Shown here: in pieces, positions 8,541 through 17,478 of the stretch
How the letters are laid out: every line of letters starts with the position of its first letter
Numbering within the stretch: the first letter of the stretch is position 1
Source of the DNA: Pseudomonas sp. dw_358
GTDB lineage: Bacteria > Pseudomonadota > Gammaproteobacteria > Pseudomonadales > Pseudomonadaceae
DNA: 64,000 bases
Reading direction: 5' to 3'
Assembly (NCBI RefSeq): GCF_018449655.1
Contig: NZ_JAAVUX010000008.1
Location: 1-64,000, forward strand
Notes under the pieces: model-generated
What the model saw: the letters and a program-made list of their open reading frames with translations, nothing else
What the model was told of the DNA's origin: nothing
Database searches by the model: none
Translations under genes and position numbers: made by a program

Positions 8541-9494
8541 ATGAATGCAGCCAGCCATGCCCGTCCGATTCATATCTATTTCAATAGCGACATCGACTCT
8601 GCCGAAGAATGGCGTGAGGCGCTGACGGTGCAACTTCCCAATCTGCGGTTCACCGTGGGCCCGGAATGTGAAGCGCCTGAAAGTGTGGATGTCGCGTTGG
8701 TCTGGAAGCTACCCGCCCGTGGCATGAGTGAGTTCACCCATCTCAAGGCAATTCTCTCGCTGGGGGCTGGAATCAATCAATTGAGTCCCGAACGGCTTCC
8801 TGAAGGGGTGCCCATTGCCCGTTTGGTGGATGATTCGCTGACCGCGACGATGATCGAATATGCCAAGGCCGCCACCTTCAGGTTTCATCGCCGATTCCAT
8901 GAATACGAAAATCTTTCCCGCCTTGGGATATGGCAATTCACGCCTCCGGTGACCGCCCAGGAAACCACCGTGGGCGTATTGGGTCTTGGTGCTCTGGGGA
9001 TGGCGATTGCCCAGTCGTTGGCGGATGAAGGATTTAACGTCTACGGCTGGAGTTCGTCGGCAAAGAGCTCTGCGGATATTCAGTGCCTCTCCGGCACTGA
9101 AGGTTTGTCGCAGCTGGCGGCGGTCTCCAACATCATCATCAACGTACTGCCGCTGACGCCTGACACCGCCGGGCTGCTCAATGCTTCATTCTTCGAAATG
9201 TGCAAGCAGATACCCTGCATCGTCAACATGGGCCGGGGTGATCATCTTGTGGAGGCGGACTTGCTAGAGGCGCTCAAGCGCAATCGGGTGGGCGCGGCGA
9301 CGTTGGATGTCGCATCCGTCGAACCTCTTCCACAAGACAGCCTGCTATGGAACAACCATCAGATACTCCTGACGCCCCACGTTGCCGGTATCTCGACCCC
9401 GAAAACTGCAGTGATCAATGTTGCCGCTAATGTCTTGAGGGCGATGGCCGGTAATAAATTACTCAACGAGGTCGATCGGGCGAAAGGGTATTGA
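8541..9494 (+). CDS. D-isomer-specific 2-hydroxyacid dehydrogenase (GhrA-like)
   Basis: A 317-residue NAD(P)-dependent dehydrogenase. The nucleotide fold is VGVLGLGALGMAIA. The catalytic Arg lies in CIVNMGRGDHLVEAD, the Glu in DVASVEPLP and the His in LTPHVAGIS. It lacks the long N-terminal part of SerA and resembles glyoxylate/hydroxypyruvate reductase A. It would interconvert a 2-keto acid and a D-2-hydroxy acid. The start chosen, ATG 8541, gives a normal family N-terminus. It lies 25 bases after the DUF2848 gene. Confidence 0.82.
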   Translation: MNAASHARPIHIYFNSDIDSAEEWREALTVQLPNLRFTVGPECEAPESVDVALVWKLPARGMSEFTHLKAILSLGAGINQLSPERLPEGVPIARLVDDSLTATMIEYAKAATFRFHRRFHEYENLSRLGIWQFTPPVTAQETTVGVLGLGALGMAIAQSLADEGFNVYGWSSSAKSSADIQCLSGTEGLSQLAAVSNIIINVLPLTPDTAGLLNASFFEMCKQIPCIVNMGRGDHLVEADLLEALKRNRVGAATLDVASVEPLPQDSLLWNNHQILLTPHVAGISTPKTAVINVAANVLRAMAGNKLLNEVDRAKGY

Positions 9495-9555
9495 GGATTG
9501 ACGCCCTGGCGAGCCGTTCAGCAGCGATCATAGTTGTCAAAAGGGGAAGGACCAG

Positions 9556-10218
9556 ATGAAGTACATTTTGTATTACTCTCCCGGCGCGGCGAGCTTCGCG
9601 GTTCACTGGATGCTCGTCCATATCAACGAATCGATCGATGCAGTGCGGGTCGATCTTGATTCCGGTGCTCAGCACCGCGGTGAGTATCGGCACCTGAACC
9701 CAATGGGGCGGGTCCCTACTCTAATCATCGATGGAGCTCCGCGAGGCGAGTCAACAGCACTGTTGATGCTTCTGGCCGAGCGACATCCCGAAGCCGATCT
9801 GGCTCCGTCGCCGGGTTCAGCTGATCGAGCACAGTGGATGGAGCTCATGATCTACTTGGCCAATACGCTATTGCCTGCCATGCGTGACTGGTTTTACGCC
9901 GATGTAGACGGTGCAGGTATCGATGCTGATCACGTGAGGTCTTTGGCCCGCAAGCGGATAGAGGAAGTGTGGGTCCGGCTAGATAACAATCTGGCAAACG
10001 CCAATGGCTATCTGGTGGGAGAAAAGCTCAGTACAGTCGATTTCCTGGCTATCATGCTGATGCGTTGGTCGCGGGACATGCCCCGGCCAGCGACTGATTG
10101 GCCGCATGTTCTGGCCTACGTGACAAAGCTTCGTGCTTTATCTTCGTTTATTGAAGTCAATGAAAAAGAGGGCCTCAGGGGATGGAATAACTCAGTTGGA
10201 GTAGCCATCGATTGCTAA
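9556..10218 (+). CDS. Glutathione S-transferase family protein
   Basis: A 220-residue GST with an N-terminal thioredoxin-like domain (YYSPGAASFAVHWML, NPMGRVPTLIIDG, ending in the glutathione gamma-Glu-binding pair in GESTALLMLLAERHP) and a C-terminal helical domain. AAGGGGAAGGACC precedes the start. It is the last gene of the gbuA-side block. It may conjugate or isomerise a reactive intermediate, or be a general detoxification enzyme; the sequence does not say which. Confidence 0.85.
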   Translation: MKYILYYSPGAASFAVHWMLVHINESIDAVRVDLDSGAQHRGEYRHLNPMGRVPTLIIDGAPRGESTALLMLLAERHPEADLAPSPGSADRAQWMELMIYLANTLLPAMRDWFYADVDGAGIDADHVRSLARKRIEEVWVRLDNNLANANGYLVGEKLSTVDFLAIMLMRWSRDMPRPATDWPHVLAYVTKLRALSSFIEVNEKEGLRGWNNSVGVAIDC

Positions 10219-10243
10219 AGAAACCTAGTAGCATGATGGGGCG

Positions 10244-10287
10244 CCTTCGCGAGCAAGTCGAATCGTCGCAGCGCCGCCCCCACAGGT
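10244..10287. repeat. Degenerate REP-like element
   Basis: The stretch from CCTTCGCGAGCAAG to GCCCCCACAGGT has the two ends typical of Pseudomonas REP sequences, which read roughly TTCGCGAGCAAGCCCGCTCCCAC. The centre has diverged. It lies in the gap between the GST and the cysteine hydrolase genes. Confidence 0.5.
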
Positions 10288-10341
10288 CCGGCGTAACACT
10301 CAAAGTTGTGTAGATACCTACCCACTGATCGGAGGTCCACG

Positions 10342-10950
10342 ATGAACCCACACAGCACCGCCCTTGTCTTGATCGAGTTCCAGAACGACTTCACCACACC
10401 CGGCGGGGTGTTTCATGATGCGGTCAAAGACGTCATGGGTATTGGCGACATACTGGCCAACACTGCAACCACGGTGCAGCAGGCGCGCAAGCTGGGCGTG
10501 AAGATCATCCATTTGCCGATCCAGTTCGCCGAGGGTTACCCGGAGCTGACCACGCGCGACTATGGAATATTGAAGGGTGTGGCTGATGGCAGTGCTTTTC
10601 GCACCGGCAGTTGGGGGGCCGAGATCACCGAGGCTGTGGGCCGCGAGGCCGGCGATATCCTGGTGGAGGGCAAGCGTGGGCTGGATGGTTTTGCGACGAC
10701 GGGGCTGGACCTGGTGCTGCGCAACAACGGCATCCAGAACCTGGTGGTGGCCGGTTTTCTGACCAATTGCTGCGTCGAAGGCACGGTGCGTTCAGGCTAC
10801 GAGAAAGGCTACAACGTGGTCACCCTGTCTGACTGCACGGCAACCTTCACCAGCGAACAGCAGCAGGCCGCCGAGCAATTCACGCTGCCGATGTTTTCCC
10901 AGGTGCTGCAGCACACACAGTTTCTGGAAACCCTCAGCCGTCAAGGGTGA
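10342..10950 (+). CDS. Cysteine hydrolase, isochorismatase family
   Basis: A 202-residue isochorismatase-like hydrolase. The Asp-Lys-Cys triad is visible: Asp in LIEFQNDFT, Lys in LVEGKRGLDGF and Cys in GFLTNCCVEGTVRSGYEKGY. The ATG at 10342 follows a strong GGAGG (10331-10335). Members of this family hydrolyse nicotinamide, carbamoyl compounds, ureidoacrylate or isochorismate; the substrate here is not evident. It appears to be a single-gene transcript separated from the GST gene by a REP-like element. Confidence 0.88.
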   Translation: MNPHSTALVLIEFQNDFTTPGGVFHDAVKDVMGIGDILANTATTVQQARKLGVKIIHLPIQFAEGYPELTTRDYGILKGVADGSAFRTGSWGAEITEAVGREAGDILVEGKRGLDGFATTGLDLVLRNNGIQNLVVAGFLTNCCVEGTVRSGYEKGYNVVTLSDCTATFTSEQQQAAEQFTLPMFSQVLQHTQFLETLSRQG

Positions 10951-11211
10951 TTCCCGAATAGACCGGCGCAGGCACCTTGTGCCGGCGCGGTTGCTGTTGC
11001 ACCCAGGCGACGGCTACCAGGACTTTGTGCGCCCATTGCTCATCCTCGAGGCGCATGCTGGCTTACCCGTTGTACATGCTCACGGGTCAGACCGCGCCGA
11101 GCTCTTTGCAGAACGATCGTTACCCAAACGTCAAGCTGCAGGGTTTCGAAAGCTTTCTGCGAGCACGCATGGCTCGACACACCCCATGACGCTGTCGAGT
11201 CAAACGCGCAC

Positions 11212-11736
11212 TCAGGCCTTCGACCAACGCGCGGCGCGTGCCAGATGCGAGCGGACCACCAATATGTGAAACGGACGGATCAGACCTATATAGGCCCGGC
11301 CCAAACCGTTATGGCAACGTACCGCCGTCGTGGCCATGAGTACATCCGGCCCGGAGGCGTTGCGTTGCAGTTTCAGCGACAAGCGAAAATTCAGATGCCG
11401 ATCATCCTCGCCAAGGATCAACTCGTCCGTCGCCGAGTCGAGCAACGGAAAGAAATCCAGCCTGTGCTCATTGTCATGGGCAGCGCGCACCTGCGCGGTG
11501 GTCTTGACGCCAAAGGCGCCCATGATCACGTCGCGCAGGCCCAGCAGCAGCCGGAACCACCAGGGCGGTCGCTCCAGCATCCTGCGCGCCAACTCGCGTA
11601 GATCGGCATGTTTGAACTCCAGCGGTACCGCATAGGTATCCAGCAAGAAAGCCATCGGATACCAATCGGCGATCAGACTGTCGACGGGTGCGCCGACACG
11701 GCGTGGCAACAGTAGCGAGCCAAGAGCGATGGCCAT
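11212..11736 (-). CDS. DUF2867 domain-containing protein
   Basis: A 174-residue protein whose C-terminal half has DUF2867 features (DDRHLNFRLSLKLQ, VRCHNGLGRAYIGLIRPFHI). The function of the family is unknown; the domain is also found at the C-terminus of some NAD-binding proteins. I chose ATG 11736 (MAIALGSLLLPRR) because GAGGA lies just upstream; an in-frame TTG at 11820 would add 28 residues. The 261-base gap to the cysteine hydrolase gene holds nothing I recognise. Confidence 0.7.
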   Translation of the reverse strand: MAIALGSLLLPRRVGAPVDSLIADWYPMAFLLDTYAVPLEFKHADLRELARRMLERPPWWFRLLLGLRDVIMGAFGVKTTAQVRAAHDNEHRLDFFPLLDSATDELILGEDDRHLNFRLSLKLQRNASGPDVLMATTAVRCHNGLGRAYIGLIRPFHILVVRSHLARAARWSKA

Positions 11737-12008
11737 GCAATCCTCGCAAAACTGGCTATGGATGTAAGCGAGCGACGCCCGCTGCGTTGGCTGCGCGGCC
11801 CGGAGGTAATCCGGCTTCAACCATGATTACTCAGCGGTCAACCGCTTGGCGGATATTACACATAAGGCAGCATTCCATGATCCAGTGGCCCTTGAGCGTG
11901 GGCCGCCAGGTCGTCCTCGGACAGGACATCAGTGCAGACGTTTCGGGAGTGATACGCTGGCCTTGAACGTGCTTACGATTCCAGAGTCGAATGGTGTGAA
12001 CCATTCCA

Positions 12009-13568
12009 TTGGATCACCTCACCGTCAAGGTCTGTAGCGATCCTAGCAGTCTATTTCGGAGCTATCGCTTGCCCACGTCTCTCAACGCCAACGTCTCTAC
12101 AGGAAACCAGGGACTGGATCTCATAGTGAAGGGTGGACTGCCTTCGAACCGCTTGTATCTGATTGAAGGCACACCCGGGGCAGGCAAGACCACCCTGGCC
12201 CTGCAATTTCTGCTGGAGGCTGTGAAACGGGGCGAGCGTGCGCTGTACGTCACCCTCTCCGAGACGGCCGAGGAGCTGGAGTTCGTGGCCCAATCCCATG
12301 GATGGGACTTGACGGGGCTTGACCTGTTCGAGTTGTCCGCTGCCGATGCGTTACTGGGTGAAAACCGACAGCAATCGATTTTGCACCCGTGGGAAGCCGA
12401 ACTCGGCGATACCATAGGTTTGATTCAAAAGCGCGTTGAGGCGTTGAAACCCTCCCGAATCGTGTTCGACAGTCTTTCGGAAATGCGACTGCTCGCTCAG
12501 GACTCGCTACGCTACCGCCGCCAGGTCTTGGCGCTGAAGCAGTATTTCGCCGGCCGTAATATCACCGTGCTTTTGGTGGACGACATGACCACCGTTGACG
12601 GCATGCGCGACAACCACCTGCACAGCCTTTGTCATGGTGTCGTGACGCTTGAGCGCATGACCATGGAATTCGGCGCTGCGCGCAGACGCCTGCAGGTGCA
12701 GAAATTGCGTGGCGTCAATTTCATCGCAGGGTTCCATGACTTCGTGATCGAGGAAGGTGGGCTTCGAGTCTATCCGCGATTGATTTCGGCCAATCACCGC
12801 CTGGAATTCGAAGATCATCAGGTTTCCAGCAACGTCCCAGGTCTCGACCAGCTGCTTCATGGCGGTCCAGTACGGGGGACCACTACCCTCATAACAGGGC
12901 CTGCGGGTACAGGTAAGACCACGATTGCTCTGCAATTCATGGCAGCGGCGTGCGAGCGTGGTGAAAAATGCACGATCTACCAGTTCGATGAGCGCGTGGG
13001 CACCTTGTTGCAGCGTGCCGAGAACATGGGCCTCAACCTGCGCAAGCATATTGACTCGGGATATCTCGTCATCCAGCAAGTCTCCCCCGCCGAGCTTTCA
13101 CCAGGAGAATTCGCCTGGCGCGTGCGTAGCGAGGTAGAGGAGCGCGGCGCACGAATGATCGTGGTCGACAGCTTGACGGGCTACCTCGCCGCAATGCCGC
13201 AAGAACAGCAATTGATCCTGCAAATGCATGAGTTGCTGTCCTACTTGAGCCAGCTGGGTGTAGTCACCTTCCTGATCAACCCGCAGCAGGGTCTGGTGGG
13301 TACCATGACCACCAATCTCAATATTTCCTATATTGCCGATACGGTTCTGCTGATTCGCTTTTTCGAAGCGCAAGGGCGACTTCGCAAGGCCATTTCGGTA
13401 CTCAAGCACCGAACCGGGGCGCACGAAGACGCTATCCGCGAGCTTCGAATTGACACACACGGTGTTCAAGTAGGGGACCCGCTGGTTGATTTCAGAGGCG
13501 TGCTGACCGGTACCCCCGAATATTTTGGTGCTGACTCCCCTTTGCTTGACGACAGAACTCGTGAGTAA
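12009..13568 (+). CDS. KaiC-like two-domain RecA-superfamily ATPase
   Basis: A 519-residue protein with two KaiC domains in tandem: Walker A GTPGAGKTT at residues 54-62 and GPAGTGKTT at 297-305, with Walker B segments RIVFDSLSEM and MIVVDSLTGY. Cyanobacterial KaiC keeps an autophosphorylated Ser-Thr pair in domain II; the equivalent position here reads LNISYIAD, i.e. Ser440-Tyr441. The usual Glu-Glu pair of domain II appears as Asp-Glu in QFDERV. The start is uncertain: TTG 12009 is the first start codon after a stop, and TTG 12069, with CGGAG ahead, would give an N-terminus closer to family members. The gene overlaps a hybrid kinase by 8 bases, which suggests a signalling pair rather than a circadian clock; no kaiA or kaiB is present. 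Confidence 0.9.
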   Translation: MDHLTVKVCSDPSSLFRSYRLPTSLNANVSTGNQGLDLIVKGGLPSNRLYLIEGTPGAGKTTLALQFLLEAVKRGERALYVTLSETAEELEFVAQSHGWDLTGLDLFELSAADALLGENRQQSILHPWEAELGDTIGLIQKRVEALKPSRIVFDSLSEMRLLAQDSLRYRRQVLALKQYFAGRNITVLLVDDMTTVDGMRDNHLHSLCHGVVTLERMTMEFGAARRRLQVQKLRGVNFIAGFHDFVIEEGGLRVYPRLISANHRLEFEDHQVSSNVPGLDQLLHGGPVRGTTTLITGPAGTGKTTIALQFMAAACERGEKCTIYQFDERVGTLLQRAENMGLNLRKHIDSGYLVIQQVSPAELSPGEFAWRVRSEVEERGARMIVVDSLTGYLAAMPQEQQLILQMHELLSYLSQLGVVTFLINPQQGLVGTMTTNLNISYIADTVLLIRFFEAQGRLRKAISVLKHRTGAHEDAIRELRIDTHGVQVGDPLVDFRGVLTGTPEYFGADSPLLDDRTRE

Positions 13569-15666
13569 CGTAGCTTCCCAGGAAGGGAGACGGATCCTGA
13601 TCAATGCACCTTATGGCTCGGACAATCTTGTCCTGGTCGAGCTGCTTGAGCGGGAGGGTTACCACGCCGTGGCGTGTGCCAACATGGCCGAACTCGCCAT
13701 CGAGCTCGATACCGACACGGCGGCCGTGATTTTGACTGACGAATCTCTTGAGGACGATATGTCCCTGTTTTCGTCGGTCCTGGAGCAGCAGGCACCCTGG
13801 TCCGACATTCCCCTGCTGCTGCTTGCCAGCCGGCACTCGCACGGGAACCAGTCCCAACCTACGCGCTTGCGTCTACCTGTCTCAGCGACCAACACCGTAG
13901 TGCTCGAGAGGCCCTTGGGTTCGGCTTCGTTGCTCAGTGCAGTGAAATCAGCCACCAGATCCAGGCTCAAACAGTTTGAAATGCGCGATCGCCTCAATGA
14001 TCTGGCTGAGGAGCGAGCCAAGCTCAAAGCATTGGTGGACAACCTGCCCGTGGGTGTCAGCTTTATGGACCTGGAAGGCCGCACCGTGGTCAGCAACCCG
14101 ATCTATGATCAATTCGTCCCTGAGGGTGTTATCTCCTCCAAACTGCCGCCCCACGAGCGGCGCTGGAGTTCGAGCAATGAGGACGGCACCCCCCTTGATG
14201 TATCGCAATACCCGGCTTCCAGAGCCCTCAGGGGCGAGCCCGTGGTGGGGGGTGAATTCCGATTTACCCCGCAGACCGGCCCTCCTCGATGGGCCCGAGT
14301 CAGCGCAACGCCGCTGTATGACTCCCAAGGCGAAATCATGGGCGCCGCAGCGGCCATCATCGACATTGATGCAGAAAAGCGCAACGAGATGCTGCTGCGC
14401 CAATTCAACCAGGATCTGGAGGATCAGGTCAGGGCGCGTACGCAGGCATTGGAGGACGCACTCAAGCATCTAAAGGTTGAAAGCGAAGAGCGAGCTCGGG
14501 CGGAAGATCAATTGCGCCAGTCGTTGAAGATGGAGGCAGTAGGACAGCTGACCGGGGGCATCGCTCACGACTTCAACAATATGCTCACCGGTGTTCTTGG
14601 TTCCCTGGATCTCATGCGCTCGCGTATCGAAAAAGGGCGGTACCTGGAGTTGGGCCGATTCATGGACGCGGCACAGACCTCCGCTAAACGCGCGGCTTCA
14701 CTGACGCAGCGGCTGCTCGCTTTTTCCCGACGTCAGTCGCTTGAGACAATCAACGTCGAAATCAACCCCCTGATCGAGGCCCTGCGCGACCTGCTGGAGC
14801 GCAGTATCACGGAGCAAATCGAGCTTGCGCTTGAGTTGCAAAACCCGCTTGCCTTGGCGCGCGTCGACGTCAATCAGCTCGAAAGCGCATTGTTGAACCT
14901 GGCAATCAACGCCAGGGATGCCATGCCCCACGGCGGTCGTCTTACTATTGCCACGCGTATGGCAGAAATAGATGCAGCTTCTGCTCGGCATGTCGGCTGC
15001 GTCGAAGGTCCTTATATTTCCATCGTGGTCAGTGATACGGGCGTCGGTATCGCTCCCGAGCAATTGCCCAAGGTCTTCGAGCCTTTTTACACTACAAAGC
15101 CTATTGGCCAAGGCACGGGCCTTGGCCTGTCAATGGTGTATGGATTTGCACAACAGAGCCAAGGCTTCGTGCAGCTGGCCAGCACGGTCGGTGAAGGCAC
15201 TGCAGTCACCCTCTATCTACCCAGAGCCACAGAACCCGCCACAGAGAATCCCGAGTCAGGCCAACCACCCGTCGAAACCGGTAGTGGGCGAACCGTGTTG
15301 GTTGTAGAGGACGACGAGTCTGTACGTCTGTTGCTCGAGGTCGCGCTGGAGGAGCTAGGGTACAGGGTGCTCCTGGCTGACCAGGCGGATCAAGCCTTCG
15401 ACGTCGTGAAGCAGACAGAGCATCTGGATCTGTTGGTAACGGATGTCGGCCTGCCCGGCATGAATGGGCGACAGCTGGCCGAAATCATGCGGCAGCATTT
15501 TCCAGATTTGCCGGTGGTGTTCGTGACCGGCTACACCAAAGCCGCTGCGGCCCGCGAAGAGTTTCTGGGGCCGCGTATGACGATGATTGACAAGCCATTT
15601 ACGCTGGATCAGCTGGTGACTGCAGTTTCTCAGATGCTCCGACATTCCGAAGCCAAAGACCATTAG
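13561..15666 (+). CDS. Hybrid sensor histidine kinase/response regulator (KaiC-associated)
   Basis: A 701-residue cytoplasmic kinase. In order: a receiver-like N-terminal domain (RILINAPYGSDNLVLVELL), a PAS domain from about residue 160 (LVDNLPVGVSFMDLEGRTVV), a coiled coil, HisKA with the phospho-acceptor His336 in GQLTGGIAHDFNNMLTG, HATPase_c (NLAINARDAMPHGG, DTGVGI, GTGLGLSMVYGFA) and a C-terminal receiver with Asp628 in LLVTDVGLPGMNG. No membrane span is evident. The GTG start at 13561 lies inside the last codons of the KaiC-like gene (GTGAGTAA), implying translational coupling and a shared pathway. The N-terminal receiver-like domain lacks an obvious phospho-acceptor Asp cluster and may be a pseudo-receiver. 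Confidence 0.9.
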   Translation: MSNVASQEGRRILINAPYGSDNLVLVELLEREGYHAVACANMAELAIELDTDTAAVILTDESLEDDMSLFSSVLEQQAPWSDIPLLLLASRHSHGNQSQPTRLRLPVSATNTVVLERPLGSASLLSAVKSATRSRLKQFEMRDRLNDLAEERAKLKALVDNLPVGVSFMDLEGRTVVSNPIYDQFVPEGVISSKLPPHERRWSSSNEDGTPLDVSQYPASRALRGEPVVGGEFRFTPQTGPPRWARVSATPLYDSQGEIMGAAAAIIDIDAEKRNEMLLRQFNQDLEDQVRARTQALEDALKHLKVESEERARAEDQLRQSLKMEAVGQLTGGIAHDFNNMLTGVLGSLDLMRSRIEKGRYLELGRFMDAAQTSAKRAASLTQRLLAFSRRQSLETINVEINPLIEALRDLLERSITEQIELALELQNPLALARVDVNQLESALLNLAINARDAMPHGGRLTIATRMAEIDAASARHVGCVEGPYISIVVSDTGVGIAPEQLPKVFEPFYTTKPIGQGTGLGLSMVYGFAQQSQGFVQLASTVGEGTAVTLYLPRATEPATENPESGQPPVETGSGRTVLVVEDDESVRLLLEVALEELGYRVLLADQADQAFDVVKQTEHLDLLVTDVGLPGMNGRQLAEIMRQHFPDLPVVFVTGYTKAAAAREEFLGPRMTMIDKPFTLDQLVTAVSQMLRHSEAKDH

Positions 15667-15700
15667 GCCCCCTCTGTTTTTCCCTCGACAAGCCGTTGAA

Positions 15701-15892
15701 TCATTTCTTCGGCAATCGTTCCAAATCCGCCGGCCCAAGGTCCACTCGCCCCCCTTTTTCCTCCTTTTGATCTTCCCTTTGCGTGCGTTCGTCATCAGTC
15801 AGCCCTTCTCCGATGTCCTTATCCAATATTGATTTATCCACGCCTTTAACGTTGGAATCGTCATGGGGTGAGGTGGCGTTTGTGTTTTTCAT
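15701..15892 (-). CDS. Small hydrophilic protein, unknown function
   Basis: A 63-residue, strongly charged protein containing GVDKSILDKDIGEGLTDDER and a basic-acidic tail. The start at 15892 has AAGGAT seven bases ahead. I recognise this as a type of short conserved Pseudomonas protein but know no function. It is convergent with the hybrid kinase. The 187-base region up to the next gene is AT-rich and holds the promoter. Confidence 0.65.
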   Translation of the reverse strand: MKNTNATSPHDDSNVKGVDKSILDKDIGEGLTDDERTQREDQKEEKGGRVDLGPADLERLPKK

Positions 15893-16079
15893 TCAAGTAT
15901 CCTTTGGAAAAATAATTGAAATAATTAGAGTTTATTGGCCCTGTTCTCAATCAAGTGCTTAACCTCTAAAAAATTAGAGACCAGTAAATAGGGTGAGTTC
16001 AACCGGTCATCTGATGCAGCAAAGAGATGGATAATCATCAATCATCATCGGATTTTTAATTAGCGCGGAGGTACTTTGC

Positions 16080-17219
16080 CTAATGGTTTTCTCCGTCAAT
16101 TGTCAGAGGAATCTCCATCCTGAAACAGGTTCCCGTCTCAAGATTGGACGTGACGCCCAGGGTCCCGTCATGAGCCGCAACAATCTCCGAAGCGATAAAC
16201 AACCCCAGTCCGAGGCTGGCATAGGGCCCATGCTCGTCTGACGCTTTGGTTGAGTAACGGCCCATTGGGTTGAAAATCTGAGGTATCAGGCGTTCAGGTA
16301 TTGGCGAACCAGCGTTGTGCACCTGGAATAATAGTTTGCCGCCCGCACTGTCTAGTTCTACGGTAACGGGGCTGCTCCGCGATCCGTGCTGTACGGCGTT
16401 ACCAATCAAATTGGCAAAGACCTGTTCGAGACGTGCGGTATCGAATTGACCCTGTATTTGGCTTGGCGAACTGAAGGTTATTTCAGCCTCAGGATAGACA
16501 GTCCGGGCTTCTTCCACGACTCGCAGGCACGCGGGCACAATGTCTACGTACGTACGTTTGGCCGGAATACCTGGCCCGATCTGGGAACGGGTGAAATCGA
16601 GTAGATCCCCCACAATCTTCGATGCGCGCTTCACACTGGAATAGATATGAGTGGCTACTTTCAACGTCCTGGCGTCTAACCCTTTCGTTCTAAGCAGTAC
16701 ATCGGCACCGAGCAAAATGGCATTCAGCGGGGTTCGTAAATCATGACCTAATATTCCGAGGAAGATATTTCGCGATTCTTGAACCGCTTTAGTATAACTG
16801 GCGATCGATTCCGCCAAGGCCTGATCAATCGCCTCGTTAAACCTAATCATGTCATCATATTTCACAAAATCAGCGACTACCACATCCTGCATCCATAAAC
16901 GAATGACACTGGAGCGTAACGCGCGAAATTCAGCCGCGACCTGATCAATGGTAAATCCATCCACCAATCGGGCCAACGCATGGGAATGAGCGGCTGAAAT
17001 ATCTTCAGACTCACCATGTCCTTGAGATTTGTCTATCTGCTGCTGGACTGTCTGATCTGTCTCAAGGTCCACCGATATGGCGCACAACATCGCTTCGGCA
17101 TGGTTTCGTAATCCTTCAGCATCCCGCTCCAGCCCGCCTGTGGCCATCGTTCCTGCAAAAATTTCCCACTCCTTGAGGATGGGCTCGAGATTGTCGACTA
17201 TGAATGTTGACAGGCGCAC
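16080..17219 (-). CDS. Sensor histidine kinase with RsbRD-like N-terminal domain
   Basis: A 379-residue soluble kinase. Residues 1-145 form an alpha-helical RsbRD_N-like sensor (ALARLVDGFTIDQVAAEFRA). HisKA follows with His159 in FLGILGHDLRTPLNAIL. HATPase_c has NLIGNAVQHGS, FQVHNAGSPI and LGLGLFIASEIVAAHDG. There is no receiver and no membrane span. A partner response regulator is not adjacent, although the hybrid kinase at 13561 carries one. It lies in the stress block, which fits a general-stress sensing role by inference. Confidence 0.88.
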   Translation of the reverse strand: MRLSTFIVDNLEPILKEWEIFAGTMATGGLERDAEGLRNHAEAMLCAISVDLETDQTVQQQIDKSQGHGESEDISAAHSHALARLVDGFTIDQVAAEFRALRSSVIRLWMQDVVVADFVKYDDMIRFNEAIDQALAESIASYTKAVQESRNIFLGILGHDLRTPLNAILLGADVLLRTKGLDARTLKVATHIYSSVKRASKIVGDLLDFTRSQIGPGIPAKRTYVDIVPACLRVVEEARTVYPEAEITFSSPSQIQGQFDTARLEQVFANLIGNAVQHGSRSSPVTVELDSAGGKLLFQVHNAGSPIPERLIPQIFNPMGRYSTKASDEHGPYASLGLGLFIASEIVAAHDGTLGVTSNLETGTCFRMEIPLTIDGENH

Positions 17220-17478
17220 GGCGTTCTCTCTTTGGTAGTAACCCCCCCGACGATGATCCCGCCATGGATGGAGTAAAGCATAGGTGGCTGTGGGGCATGC
17301 TCGACACTTTAATGGTAGCCAGCCTACCGCTGAGTAAATGAGTTGAACCGATCTTCGAAGCCGGCACTCAGCTAATCAGAAGGTCAGGGATCAGGCTGTC
17401 TGGTTTCATATGAACTATCCGGAATCACCGACCTTGCCGACGCCATAAAAAAACGACGCTTAAAGAGAGAAAATAATC

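Noticed and set aside
10977..11189. Small plus-strand frame after the cysteine hydrolase
   Set aside because: It has no ribosome binding site or similarity and a biased composition; I treat it as non-coding.
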